From IMG/VR virus record IMGVR_UViG_3300049734_000047, positions 1 through 43,065 of that record: a DNA stretch of 43,065 nucleotides, one strand, 5' to 3'. How positions within the stretch are numbered: the first letter of the stretch is position 1; each line of letters opens with the position of its first letter. The stretch comes from a virus. The notes under the pieces are model-generated. The model saw nothing but the letters and a program-made list of their open reading frames with translations. It was not told the origin of the DNA and searched no databases. The position numbers and the translations under genes were made by a program. Shown in pieces: positions 8,164 to 16,051 of this stretch.

Positions 8164-8750
8164 GCGGTCTCGATCTCTTCGGCGATCGGAGCACGCTCGA
8201 CACCGGCGAGCGGTCGGACTTCGACTTCTACGAGACGCCGGCCTGGATGACGCGGTCGTTGGTGCACCATCACCCAGCGATCCGGGGTAAGCGGATCCTC
8301 GAATGCTGCTCCGGTCGCGATGCGATCGTGCGCGTGCTGCGCGACGAGTACGGCTGCACCGTGTTCACGAACGACATCGACACGCGGCACCCAGCCGAGA
8401 TGCACTGCGACGCGACGCAGGCGTGGTACTGGCGCGAGCACGCGCCCACGGTCGACTACGTGGTGACCAATCCCGCCTTCGAGCCGGCGTTCGACATCCT
8501 GCGACATGCGTACGCGCACGCGCACGTCGGCGTGGCCTTCCTCGTCCGCAAGACGTTCCTCGAGCCGACGCTGGATCGCGGGCCGTGGCTGCAGGAGCAT
8601 CCGCCAATGCGCGCGATCGGCGAGCCGCGCTACTCGTTCCGCGGCGTCGGGAGCGACTCGGTCTCGTGCGATTGGTACGTCTGGAAGGATTGGATCACGG
8701 GCCTGCCGCCGTTCGTGATCGACTACGTCGCTGAACGCCGTGTCCGTTGA
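8160..8750 (+). CDS. DNA N6-adenine methyltransferase-like protein
   Basis: 196 residues, GTG start overlapping the previous stop. The SAM site is ILECCSGRDAI (Glu48 to Gly52), an acidic loop follows in FTNDID, and the catalytic motif IV reads NPAF at residues 104-107, a variant of NPPF. This order places it with amino-methyltransferases of adenine. No restriction enzyme partner is nearby, so protection of phage DNA or regulation by methylation is more likely than a full restriction-modification pair. The NPAF change is seen in some phage members; activity is not certain. Confidence 0.65.
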   Translation: MSGLDLFGDRSTLDTGERSDFDFYETPAWMTRSLVHHHPAIRGKRILECCSGRDAIVRVLRDEYGCTVFTNDIDTRHPAEMHCDATQAWYWREHAPTVDYVVTNPAFEPAFDILRHAYAHAHVGVAFLVRKTFLEPTLDRGPWLQEHPPMRAIGEPRYSFRGVGSDSVSCDWYVWKDWITGLPPFVIDYVAERRVR

Positions 8751-8788
8751 GAGAGGTGGAGCGATGCCGAGAGGAGTACGGAAAGTCA

Positions 8789-8799
8789 GGGGGGGGGGG
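8789..8799 (+). repeat. Run of eleven G at a gene start
   Basis: Eleven consecutive G residues lie directly before GTG 8801 and after an alternative ATG at 8764. With ten G the ATG 8764 frame would join the downstream coding frame. The run may be a sequencing or assembly slip or a phase-variable tract. Confidence 0.8.
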
Positions 8800-8800
8800 C

Positions 8801-9253
8801 GTGTCTCAGCCATCGTCGTTGACGGACGCGATCGCCACGCTGGAGCAGACGGAGCGGTCGCTGGAGACGCAGCTCGACGCCACGCGCGAGGCGATCGCGG
8901 CACTTCGGAAGGTTGCGGGCGTCGCGTCGAACGCCGAACCGAGACCGTCACCGAACGGCAGGCATCGAACGGTCACGGTCGCGGCGACACCGCATCCGCG
9001 CGCGCCGCGTCAGGTCGACGACCATGTGCTCGCGCGTCGCGCCGCGATCTTACAGCTGATCGCAGGCGGGACGAAGGCGTTGTCGCTGCTGCGGGCAGGA
9101 GTTCCGCGCGCCGGCGGCATGAGCGCCACGCAGCACGATACCGCCGTCCGCAACACGCTGACGCGACTGCGCACGCAGGGCTTGATCGTCAGCGACGAGG
9201 ATGGCTGGTCGATGACGCCGGCCGGCCGCAAAGCGGCGAAGGAGGCGCCCTGA
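8801..9253 (+). CDS. Coiled-coil plus winged-helix protein, start disturbed by poly-G
   Basis: 150 residues from GTG 8801. Residues 1-45 (LTDAIATLEQTERSLETQL onward) form a short coiled coil; a Pro/Arg linker follows; the last 55 residues (TAVRNTLTRLRTQGLIV, then GWSMTPAGRKAA) form a winged HTH. The start is unclear. TTG 8747 is in frame and overlaps the methyltransferase stop. ATG 8764 has AGAGGTGGA just upstream but is out of frame across the eleven-G run. A DNA-binding role is likely; the target is unknown. Confidence 0.6.
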   Translation: MSQPSSLTDAIATLEQTERSLETQLDATREAIAALRKVAGVASNAEPRPSPNGRHRTVTVAATPHPRAPRQVDDHVLARRAAILQLIAGGTKALSLLRAGVPRAGGMSATQHDTAVRNTLTRLRTQGLIVSDEDGWSMTPAGRKAAKEAP

Positions 9254-9254
9254 C

Positions 9255-9542
9255 ATGCCCGCAGACACCGAGCCGATCGTCGAAGAGGCGCTCGACGTGG
9301 ACGACGCGCCCGACCCAGACGAGGCCAATCGACTGCGCCGGATCGAAGCGGCGACGCCGCCCGCGGGTACGCTCGACGGGCAGCTGCAGCGGTGGCGCGA
9401 CGCCGGGCGCGAAGCGCGCGAGCTCGATCTGGAAGTCGTCGACAACGGGACGATCCGGCGGCAGGGTGGCGGGGTCGCCGTCAGCTCGGGCCACATCGGC
9501 TCCAGCCTGGCGCCAGGGAGCGGCTTCCTGGTGAACAGCTGA
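9255..9542 (+). CDS. Hypothetical small acidic protein
   Basis: 95 residues from ATG 9255. The N-terminal 30 residues are rich in Asp and Glu, then comes a charged helix (GQLQRWRDAGREARELDL) and a Gly/Ser-rich end. No motif recognised. It follows the winged-helix gene by one base, and its last base is the A of the next ATG. Confidence 0.5.
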   Translation: MPADTEPIVEEALDVDDAPDPDEANRLRRIEAATPPAGTLDGQLQRWRDAGREARELDLEVVDNGTIRRQGGGVAVSSGHIGSSLAPGSGFLVNS

Positions 9543-9958
9543 TGACCTCGAAGCCCTGCCCGCGCGTCGGACAGCCGCACTGCCTCGGCACGATCACCGA
9601 TCGTGACGCGTGGCACCTCGCCCGACGGCGCACCTGCTCGAAGCGGTGCGCCTGGCACTGGAAGGCGTCGCGCGGCATCAGACCGCACGAGCACGTCACG
9701 CCGGCGGGGAGCGTCAAGCGGCGCGCCGGCGCCGTGAAGGGCGCACGGATCGCGGCTGATCGCCGGCACCGGTCGGCTATGACGCGCGCCGTTTCGGCCT
9801 GCGCCGATCTCATCCCGGCGGAGTTCGAGCGGGAACTGTCGGCCCGCGCGCTGGCGCTGGTGAAGGCATTGATCGGGCGCGGCTTCGAGCGGGGCCGGTT
9901 GAATGAAGTCAGGCGGCAGGATCTGATCCGGCGCCGGCAGAACGGAGAGGCGGCGTGA
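9542..9958 (+). CDS. Small basic Cys-containing protein
   Basis: 138 residues from ATG 9542. The N-terminus has Cys residues in PCPRVGQPHC and RRTCSKRCAWHW, a possible zinc site resembling CxxC-type recognition of DNA. The remainder is helical and strongly basic with an Arg-rich end (LIRRRQNGEA). It overlaps both neighbours. Function unknown; nucleic acid binding is plausible from charge and Cys pattern. Confidence 0.5.
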   Translation: MTSKPCPRVGQPHCLGTITDRDAWHLARRRTCSKRCAWHWKASRGIRPHEHVTPAGSVKRRAGAVKGARIAADRRHRSAMTRAVSACADLIPAEFERELSARALALVKALIGRGFERGRLNEVRRQDLIRRRQNGEAA

Positions 9959-10365
9959 GGATGATGTCCTTCGCCCTCACGACCGCGCAGGTCCAGGCCC
10001 GCACGAAGACGGTCACGCGGCGCCTCGGCTGGACGCACGCGACGGTCGGCGAATCCGCGCAGCCAATCGAGAAGGGCCAGGGCCTAAAGAAGGGCGAGAC
10101 CGTCGCGCGGATCGGTGGGCCGATCGCCTTCGTCGACGTGCGCCGCGAGCGGCTCGACCGGATGACGACGGACCTAGACTACGGGCGCGCCGAGTGCCTG
10201 CGCGAGGGATTCCCGGACCTCACGCCGGCCGCGTTCGTCGCGATGTTCTGCGCGTCGCATCGCTGGCCGGCGCTCTACGCGGACGGCGTGCTCGTTGAAC
10301 CGAGTCGGCCGTGCTTGCCGGATGACGAGGTGACCCGGATCGAGTTCGAGTATCTGCCGGGATGA
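9955..10365 (+). CDS. ASCH/PUA-like phage protein
   Basis: 136 residues, GTG 9955 overlapping the previous stop; ATG 9961 and 9964 are alternatives. The sequence SFALTTAQVQARTKTVTRR at the start, a Gly-rich KGQGLKKGE loop, then VRRERLDRM, CLREGFPDLTPAAFVAMFC and a closing TRIEFEYL strand match a widespread phage ASCH-domain family of the PUA-like superfamily. These barrels bind RNA or modified bases. Its partner here is unknown. Confidence 0.6.
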   Translation: MRMMSFALTTAQVQARTKTVTRRLGWTHATVGESAQPIEKGQGLKKGETVARIGGPIAFVDVRRERLDRMTTDLDYGRAECLREGFPDLTPAAFVAMFCASHRWPALYADGVLVEPSRPCLPDDEVTRIEFEYLPG

Positions 10366-10398
10366 CGAATTACGCGTATCCGGTCAAGGAGTGAGCGC

Positions 10399-11133
10399 AT
10401 GAGAGACAACCTGTTCGACGAGAAGGACGGCAAGTTCGACGTCTACGCTGGGTGCGAGATTGGGGAGACGATCCGGCAGGCTATTCAGAAGGCGACAAGC
10501 GAGAAGCGCGCGATCGCGTTCGACTTCAACGGCGTGACGGTGACGGTGGACGCCGAGTCGAATCACGAACTGATCTACCGTGACTGGAATCGGGCGCTTC
10601 GCGGCTACATCGATAAGGTCATCGGGCCGAATCCAGCGCACACGCTGACGTCTGCCGACCTCACGCACGACGCCGAAATCGAGGCGCAGAACGAAGCGCG
10701 GCGCGCGGCGGATGACGCCGTGTACGCCCGTCGTGCGGCAGAGAAGAAATCAGCCACGGACGCGCGACTGGCGCAAGCGCCGCCGTTGGCGCTTTTGGAT
10801 GCCGACGCATGGCAAAAGAGCAAGGACGCCAACAAGGACGGCTACGGCGGCGCGGTGATGACGTACGCCGAGCAGTGGGCGCGGCTCATGCAACTCGACA
10901 TCGCGAACGGCTCGGCACTGGAGAGCATCGCGGAGGCGACGTCCTCCGAAGCCGACACGGAAGGCATCACAGGGTTCATGTACGGCTGCGCGGTGTCCAT
11001 CTTGGCGAAGTGCTGGCAGCACGGCGACCAGCTCCGGCGCTGGCACAACCTCAAGACGCAGATCCGAGACGAAGGTGAGCGCGCGAACGAATCCGGCGGC
11101 GTGCTGAATCCAGCGCTGCTCAACATCGGGTGA
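10399..11133 (+). CDS. Hypothetical phage protein
   Basis: 244 residues, ATG 10399 behind AAGGAG. The N-terminus has alternating beta segments (KRAIAFDFNGVTVTVDAES), the centre (about 95-130) is a charged Ala/Arg/Glu-rich helix, and the C-terminal third is helical and holds a conserved-looking AVMTYAEQWARLMQ segment. No known motif. It begins a run of small accessory genes of unknown role that ends before the terminase. Confidence 0.55.
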   Translation: MRDNLFDEKDGKFDVYAGCEIGETIRQAIQKATSEKRAIAFDFNGVTVTVDAESNHELIYRDWNRALRGYIDKVIGPNPAHTLTSADLTHDAEIEAQNEARRAADDAVYARRAAEKKSATDARLAQAPPLALLDADAWQKSKDANKDGYGGAVMTYAEQWARLMQLDIANGSALESIAEATSSEADTEGITGFMYGCAVSILAKCWQHGDQLRRWHNLKTQIRDEGERANESGGVLNPALLNIG

Positions 11134-11483
11134 CGGCCGTGACCCTTCCCTGCTGGCGAGAGCGGATCCAGGCGGTAGAACAGATTCTGGCTGACGCCGA
11201 CGAGATCCGCAGTTCTTACGGATTCCTGCTTATGCGTTTGGCGGTGGCGAAGGACGCGCAGGACACTTACGACGTGTGCAAGCGCGAGTTTCTGGACCAC
11301 GAGGCCGCGCTGACGCGCTTGCAGGAGGCGTTCAACTTCGGCAGGCGGCAGCAGCTTCAGCAACAGCTCGCCTCCCTCTTAGCAGAGATCCCACAGGGAG
11401 AAGAACAAAAGACCGACGAGGCTACGCGAACTGGGGAGCCTGTGACCCTTCCGACTGAGCGCGCTACCGCGCCGACCGACTGA
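11130..11483 (+). CDS. Hypothetical helical protein
   Basis: 117 residues from GTG 11130, overlapping the previous stop; GTG 11139 is an alternative. It is helical throughout, with a Gln-rich stretch (RRQQLQQQLASLLAEI) likely to form a coiled coil, and a Thr/Pro-rich end. No family recognised. Confidence 0.5.
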   Translation: MTAVTLPCWRERIQAVEQILADADEIRSSYGFLLMRLAVAKDAQDTYDVCKREFLDHEAALTRLQEAFNFGRRQQLQQQLASLLAEIPQGEEQKTDEATRTGEPVTLPTERATAPTD

Positions 11484-11491
11484 GAGGAATC

Positions 11492-11938
11492 GTGACGATG
11501 AAACCATCGGACGGCGCGTGCGCCTACGTCGCAGAAGCGGCGATTGAGTGGAATCAGGCGCGGCGAGAAGCGAATCGACTGCGTGGTCTCCGTGCTTCGT
11601 TCCGGTGCGAACACGAGTGCGAAGCCGAGTACGACGACTCCGGGCATTGCACCGCCGAAGCAGAACCGCCATGCTGGCGCGTCGTTCATGAGACGCCGTA
11701 CGGCGAGCGTCGGCCGTCGATGTCGGAATGGTGCGAGCCGTGCCGCCAACGGCAGGCCGTTCACGAGCAATACACAAAGGCCGTCGCGCATCGTCAGGGG
11801 CTTATGCGCGGGCTGCAGCGTCGTGCGCTGACAGCGTGGGAATCGCTCCAGTCCGCCCCCGCGCGGCTCACCAACGTGGAGGAACATCAGGCGTGCGGCT
11901 CCGCGACAGATTCTTCGTATTCCTCTGAGGTGATCTGA
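11492..11938 (+). CDS. Cys-rich hypothetical protein
   Basis: 148 residues from GTG 11492; ATG 11498 is equally possible behind AGAGG. A central region holds Cys residues in FRCEHECEAEY, GHCTAEAEPPC and EWCEPCRQRQ, enough for one or two zinc sites. Flanking segments are helical. The end is Ser-rich. It belongs to the series of small Cys-pair proteins in this region. Function unknown. Confidence 0.5.
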   Translation: MTMKPSDGACAYVAEAAIEWNQARREANRLRGLRASFRCEHECEAEYDDSGHCTAEAEPPCWRVVHETPYGERRPSMSEWCEPCRQRQAVHEQYTKAVAHRQGLMRGLQRRALTAWESLQSAPARLTNVEEHQACGSATDSSYSSEVI

Positions 11939-12576
11939 TGATCGATCCTGTCCAGCCGCCCAGCCCGGAGGCGATCGCGGCGATCCGCGCCCGGTTGGAA
12001 GTCGTGAAGTTGGCGCATCGTGCGAACACACTCAACGTGCTCGACCCGGAGCATAACGCGCAGTGGTCTGACGTTGAGGATCTCTTGGCCGCCCTCGACG
12101 CGCAGCAGGCCGAGATTGCCACGCTGACAGCCAGAGCCGAACAGGCCACGCGCAACACGGAAGCCGTGCGGACGACCCTCTACGCTGAGATGCAGGAGCA
12201 CGAGAAGGCCGCGGAGGCAGCCACCGCTAGAGCCGAGCAGGCGGAACGGGAGCGAGACGAGATCGCTGAGCGCAAGCTGTTCTCGCGGCGCAAACTTGAA
12301 AGCGATTTGGAGGCCGAACGCACCCAGCGGGAGCGGCTGGAGCAGGCGCTGAAGGAGATCGCTGCGCTGGCGACGGATTGCGCGGTCAAGGCTGCCGAGT
12401 CCCCGTTCTGTGCGCTCGGATTCAGGCAGATCGCAGGGTTGGCCGCCTCCCCTCTCCCGCAGGACGCCACGCCGTGCCACAAGGAAGCGCACGTTAGCCG
12501 CGTCTGCGAACGAGGCACGCCTGGATGTCGCGTGAAGCATCGAGCGCCGGACGCCACGACAGGAGATCGCGCATGA
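11938..12576 (+). CDS. Coiled-coil accessory protein (Ea22-like layout)
   Basis: 212 residues. The N-terminal 60 residues, ending DVEDLLAALDAQQAEI, are followed by a long coiled coil rich in Ala, Glu and Arg to about residue 145. The C-terminal part has four Cys residues and basic patches. The layout resembles Ea22-type phage accessory proteins, in which a conserved head precedes a variable coiled coil, but the signature head motif is not present. The ATG shares one base with the previous stop. Confidence 0.5.
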   Translation: MIDPVQPPSPEAIAAIRARLEVVKLAHRANTLNVLDPEHNAQWSDVEDLLAALDAQQAEIATLTARAEQATRNTEAVRTTLYAEMQEHEKAAEAATARAEQAERERDEIAERKLFSRRKLESDLEAERTQRERLEQALKEIAALATDCAVKAAESPFCALGFRQIAGLAASPLPQDATPCHKEAHVSRVCERGTPGCRVKHRAPDATTGDRA

Positions 12577-12767
12577 GCAAGAGGGACGCGTATCGCAAAC
12601 GCCTTCAGGAGACGCATGACGAGTTGGACGCGTTCGCCCGCAATCTACTTGAAACGGCCGACGTGACGCTGACACAAGATGTCGAGGCCATCGCGGCGTG
12701 CGGCACGCTTCTACGGTATCTGGAGTTTCGATTACTGCAACTGGTCGCGAAAGGCGGTGTCCGATGA
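12573..12767 (+). CDS. Small helical hypothetical protein
   Basis: 64 residues, ATG 12573 behind CAGGAG. It appears to be two amphipathic helices (AYRKRLQETHDELDAFARNLLE and TLLRYLEFRLLQL) with a short turn. It overlaps both neighbours by four bases. A small dimeric helical protein is likely; no function can be read. Confidence 0.5.
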   Translation: MSKRDAYRKRLQETHDELDAFARNLLETADVTLTQDVEAIAACGTLLRYLEFRLLQLVAKGGVR

Positions 12768-13105
12768 CCGCGGATCGCGCCGCCCTCCGCCAGACGGTCC
12801 GAGATGCGCTCGCCGACTGTTTCAGCGACAGCGCGTGGGACAAAGCGATCTGGCGGCAGGTCTCGGCCGCGTTCGACGGGGCGTGGCCAGAAGCGGCGCC
12901 GAACGTCGAAGGGGATCGCGCCGCCCTCCGGGAGCGGTTGCTGGAGATGGCGCAGGCGTGGCAATCGGGGAAGGTCGATCGACGTAAGCGCCTCGCGCAC
13001 GACTGGGCGGATGCAGTTTCTGCGGCACTTGTTGAGGCAGCTGCCACCCTCGCCCTTCCCGCGTCCGAGGGAGCGCAGCAGACCGAGGAGACGAACAACC
13101 AATGA
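12764..13105 (+). CDS. Small helical hypothetical protein
   Basis: 113 residues from ATG 12764. It contains two similar segments beginning DRAALR (near residues 4 and 51), each followed by a helix, which suggests an internal duplication. The end is Thr/Glu/Asn-rich. No known domain. It overlaps the zinc-ribbon gene downstream. Confidence 0.5.
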   Translation: MTADRAALRQTVRDALADCFSDSAWDKAIWRQVSAAFDGAWPEAAPNVEGDRAALRERLLEMAQAWQSGKVDRRKRLAHDWADAVSAALVEAAATLALPASEGAQQTEETNNQ

Positions 13106-13284
13106 AACGCCTTCCCGATCCCGAGCGGTGTCAGCGGTGCGGTTCGCTGGGGCGAGTCGTCGACAGCAAGAAGCGGATCGCCGGCTATCGTCGACGCGTG
13201 CATCAGTGCCGGGATCCGCGCTGTCGTCATCGGTGGGAGAGCTTTCAGACGACGATTCACCCGCGACGCGTCTACGCTGCGTAG
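13102..13284 (+). CDS. NrdR-like zinc-ribbon protein
   Basis: 60 residues from ATG 13102. CQRCG, then VVDSKKRIAGYRRRVHQCR and CRHRWESF, closely follows the zinc ribbon of NrdR (CPxC, VxDSR, RRRxxC, CxxRFxTFE), but the ATP-cone that makes NrdR a repressor is absent. A free-standing ribbon may bind DNA or RNA polymerase. It is the last gene of the early block and lies just before the terminase leader, so a role in switching late transcription is possible but unproven. Confidence 0.6.
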   Translation: MKRLPDPERCQRCGSLGRVVDSKKRIAGYRRRVHQCRDPRCRHRWESFQTTIHPRRVYAA

Positions 13285-13369
13285 GCGTCGAGTCTATCTG
13301 TATATACGACTGTGCTATGTGGAACATTTCGGGCGTATCCTGCGGCTGACCTCAACAGGCGAATGACCC
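13285..13369 (+). promoter_or_regulatory. Gap between early and late blocks, possible late promoter
   Basis: An 85-base gap, locally AT-richer than its surroundings, holding TATATA at 13301-13306 and TGTGCTATG at 13311-13319. These resemble -10 elements, but no good -35 hexamer stands at the right distance. It is one of very few real gaps on the + strand and lies before the terminase, so late transcription may start here. Confidence 0.3.
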
Positions 13370-13804
13370 ATGTCCTCATCGCGTAGCGCGAAGACAGCGC
13401 GGCCCCTCAGCGAACGCGAGCGGCGCTTCGTCGAAGCCTACATGGGCGAGGCGGCCGGCAACGCTACGAAGGCCGCCCTCATCGCCGGCTACTCACATCG
13501 CTCAGCCAGGTCGATGGCCAGCCGGTTGTTAACAAAGCGCAACAACGTCCGGGCCGCCATCGCCGCCCGCGCGAAGACAGACGCCCTCGTCGCCAGTCGG
13601 GAGACCAGGCAGCGGTTCTGGACGTCGGTCCTGCACGGCAAGGGGAAGTTTGCGAAGGTGCCATGGCGCGACCGGCTGAAGGCGTCCGAGCTGCTCGGGA
13701 AGAGCCAGGGCGACTTCATCGAACGCCACGAACACACCGGCAAGGACGGCGGACCGCTGCGGGTGACGTTCGGTGGCCGCTACAAGCCGGAGGCGCAGTC
13801 GTGA
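13370..13804 (+). CDS. terS: Terminase small subunit
   Basis: 144 residues. LSERERRFVEAYM, NATKAALIAGYSHRSARSMASRLL and NVRAAIAAR match the N-terminal HTH of the Terminase_2 family, which binds pac or cos DNA and delivers it to the large subunit. The C-terminal KVPWRDRLKASELLGKSQG segment is also typical. ATG 13370 lacks a strong ribosome site. The large subunit follows after one inserted methyltransferase gene. Confidence 0.85.
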   Translation: MSSSRSAKTARPLSERERRFVEAYMGEAAGNATKAALIAGYSHRSARSMASRLLTKRNNVRAAIAARAKTDALVASRETRQRFWTSVLHGKGKFAKVPWRDRLKASELLGKSQGDFIERHEHTGKDGGPLRVTFGGRYKPEAQS

Positions 13805-14433
13805 GCGAGACGTCGGCGGCCACCGTGCCCTTCGTCTGGACCTACACCGGCGGCGATCCGTCGATGCTGTTGTTCACGCGGATGATCGAGCGTCAGCTCT
13901 GCCCGCTGTCGCTGCCGCTACCTGCCGCCTTCGGTCCAGTGCTGCTCGATCTCGGCTGCGCGGAGGAGGATTGGGTTGACCAGGCGCGCCGTCAGAACCC
14001 GACGCTCGAGGTCTACGGCCTCGACTGGCGGCTCGGTGGCCAGGATGCGAAGTCGCCGGACCTCTACCCGCCAGAGACGCTGAGCCTCATCGCCTGCCTC
14101 GGCGCCATCGAGCACTTCGGGCTTGGCTACTACGGCGACCCGAAAGACCCGTACGGCGATGTCCTCGCCGCGAGGAACATCGCACGCTGGCTCCTGCCTG
14201 GCGGCTACGCCTTCATCGACGTACCCTGGACGCCGAACGCGGAGCCGTTCGAGACGTTCCATTGGCGCTGCTACACGGACACGTCGCTGGCGCAGCGGTT
14301 GATTGCGCCCGGGATGGTGGAGGTCGATCGGTTCTACGCGCACGCGCACACCCACGAGGTCTACGCAGGGCCACCGACGGAGCACGAGCACCCGTTCACG
14401 TACTGCGCGGTCCTGCTTCGGAAGCAGGGATGA
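13801..14433 (+). CDS. DUF268-like class I methyltransferase between the terminase genes
   Basis: 210 residues, GTG overlapping the terS stop and end overlapping the large subunit ATG. A SAM-binding motif LLDLGCAEE (residues 48-56) is followed by an acidic strand end in VYGLDWR, then GAIEHFGLGYYGDP at about 101-114 and WLLPGGYAFIDVPW. The IEHFGLGRYGDP signature is that of DUF268-type methyltransferases found in sugar-biosynthesis clusters. The target here is unknown; nucleotide, glycan or protein are all possible. Its place inside the packaging operon is unusual. Confidence 0.65.
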   Translation: MSETSAATVPFVWTYTGGDPSMLLFTRMIERQLCPLSLPLPAAFGPVLLDLGCAEEDWVDQARRQNPTLEVYGLDWRLGGQDAKSPDLYPPETLSLIACLGAIEHFGLGYYGDPKDPYGDVLAARNIARWLLPGGYAFIDVPWTPNAEPFETFHWRCYTDTSLAQRLIAPGMVEVDRFYAHAHTHEVYAGPPTEHEHPFTYCAVLLRKQG

Positions 14434-15821
14434 GCGCCGAGCTCGTCACGGTCGATCGGGAAATCGCCATCTGGTGGGCACCGATTCCGGACACCGCGCA
14501 GGAGGCCTTCTTCGACGACGACACGCCCGATGCGGCGCTGCTGTTCTGCGGCGGCTGGGGCAGCGGCAAGACCATGACGCTCTGGGGCAAGGCCCTGAAG
14601 TTGTCGGCCATCAATCATCCGCTGCCGCTCATCTGGGTCGTCCCGACCTACGATCACGTCCTCAAGACGCTGCTCCCAAAGCTCGAGGAACTGACCGAGG
14701 ACGGGCGGCCGTGGTTCCTGACGCCGGATCAGTATCACTACCACGAGACGCAACACGAGTTCACCTGGCTCGGCGGCGGGCCGATCTGGTTCAAGTCGGC
14801 GGCGGACGCCGAGGATGCGAAGCGGATCGCGGGGCCCAACGTCGCCGGCGCGCTGGTCGACGAACCGGCGCTGATCTCGCAGCGGGCGTGGCGGAACACC
14901 ACGGCGCGCGTGCGGCATCCGAGCGCGAAGCTCAGACAGACCGCGGCGGCGGGCACCGCGGACGATCTCTCCTGGATGCAGGACTACTTCTTCGACCCGG
15001 AACGGCCGGCACGTTACAAGCGGTACGACATGTCGCTGACCGAGAACAGCGAGCTCCTGAGCCGGAACCCGGAGTACTTGGCGCAGGTGCAGGAGAACGC
15101 GACCGAGCAGGAGATCGAGGCCTTCGTTCACGGCAAGGGCGTCGTGCTCGACGGCCAGCCGGCCTATTCCATGTTCAGGGACACGCTGCACTGGACGGAA
15201 GACGTGCAGCCGCCGGACCCAAACCTGCCGCTGGTGCTGACCTGTGATTTCAACGTCGCGCCGATGGAGTGGGTGATCGGGCAGGTGGTCGCCGGGCCGC
15301 ACGGGCCGGAGCCGCACGTCGTCGACGGGATCTCTAAGCAGGTTGCGACGATCGACACGGCCTGCGATGCCGTGCTAGAGAAGTATCCGAGCTGGCCGGC
15401 CGGGTTCCACGTCTACGGGGACGCCACCGGGCGTGCGCGGCACGTCAAGTCGCACAAGTCGAACTACAGCATCATCTCGGAACGGCTCTCCGTGTCTGGT
15501 CCGGTCGATGTACGCGTCCCCTTGGCGAATCCAGGCGTCAGCGATCGGCTGTCCGCGGTCAATCGGCTGCTGAAGAACGCGAACGGGGTGACGCGGCTGT
15601 GGATCCGGAAGTGGTCGCCGTTCCGCACCTGTCCGACGCGGTCGCTCGTGCGGTCCCTGCAGCGGACGACCCAGAAGCAGGGCGCTGAGGTCGAGGACAA
15701 GCCATCCGGCGAGACGATCACCCACGCGTCATCGGCGCTCGGGTACTGGATCGTGAGGGAATGGCCGACGCAGAAGCCGGTGCAGAACGTGGGCTCGGCC
15801 ATGATGGAGCACCTGCTGTGA
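14430..15821 (+). CDS. terL: Terminase large subunit
   Basis: 463 residues. The packaging ATPase shows Walker A GGWGSGKT (41-48) and Walker B ALVDEP with Asp144 and Glu145. The RNase H-like nuclease begins at DFNVAPMEW (Asp273) and continues with GDATG (Asp331). The third position, usually Asp in HASDALGY-like motifs, reads HASSALGY here. The enzyme cuts concatemers and pumps DNA into the prohead through the portal. Start ATG 14430 overlaps the methyltransferase stop. The family is certain; nuclease completeness is open. Confidence 0.92.
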   Translation: MSAELVTVDREIAIWWAPIPDTAQEAFFDDDTPDAALLFCGGWGSGKTMTLWGKALKLSAINHPLPLIWVVPTYDHVLKTLLPKLEELTEDGRPWFLTPDQYHYHETQHEFTWLGGGPIWFKSAADAEDAKRIAGPNVAGALVDEPALISQRAWRNTTARVRHPSAKLRQTAAAGTADDLSWMQDYFFDPERPARYKRYDMSLTENSELLSRNPEYLAQVQENATEQEIEAFVHGKGVVLDGQPAYSMFRDTLHWTEDVQPPDPNLPLVLTCDFNVAPMEWVIGQVVAGPHGPEPHVVDGISKQVATIDTACDAVLEKYPSWPAGFHVYGDATGRARHVKSHKSNYSIISERLSVSGPVDVRVPLANPGVSDRLSAVNRLLKNANGVTRLWIRKWSPFRTCPTRSLVRSLQRTTQKQGAEVEDKPSGETITHASSALGYWIVREWPTQKPVQNVGSAMMEHLL

Positions 15822-16048
15822 GCGCCCCGAAGCGCATCGGACGGCCACCGATCGCCGCCGACGCGCACGATGTGACGACGCGGGTGTCTGGAGAGACCTA
15901 CGACGAGGCGTGCCGGATCGCGCTAGCGCGCGGCATCTCGCTGTCGGCGCTCGCGCGCGAAAGCCTGGAGGTCGTGATCCGCGTCTACCGGCGACGGGGA
16001 CTTTCTCCCCAACAAACTCGCCACGGAGCCTCGCCCTTCGTACCGTAG
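15818..16048 (+). CDS. Ribbon-helix-helix protein
   Basis: 76 residues from GTG 15818. KRIGRPPIAADAH is a basic, AT-hook-like start; TTRVSGETYDEACRIALARGISLSALARESLEVVIR has the strand and two helices of a MetJ/Arc (CopG) fold. Such proteins are usually DNA-binding dimers. It ends with TAG 16046-16048 and the portal reading frame continues in the same frame with no standard start. It may regulate late genes or assist packaging. Confidence 0.55.
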   Translation: MSAPKRIGRPPIAADAHDVTTRVSGETYDEACRIALARGISLSALARESLEVVIRVYRRRGLSPQQTRHGASPFVP

Positions 16049-16051
16049 AGC

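Noticed and set aside
8740-9534. Open frame running through the poly-G tract past the winged-helix gene
   Set aside because: Beyond the G run it is a shadow frame rich in Arg and Gly. Only its ATG 8764 and ribosome site are of interest, as a possible start after a one-base slip.
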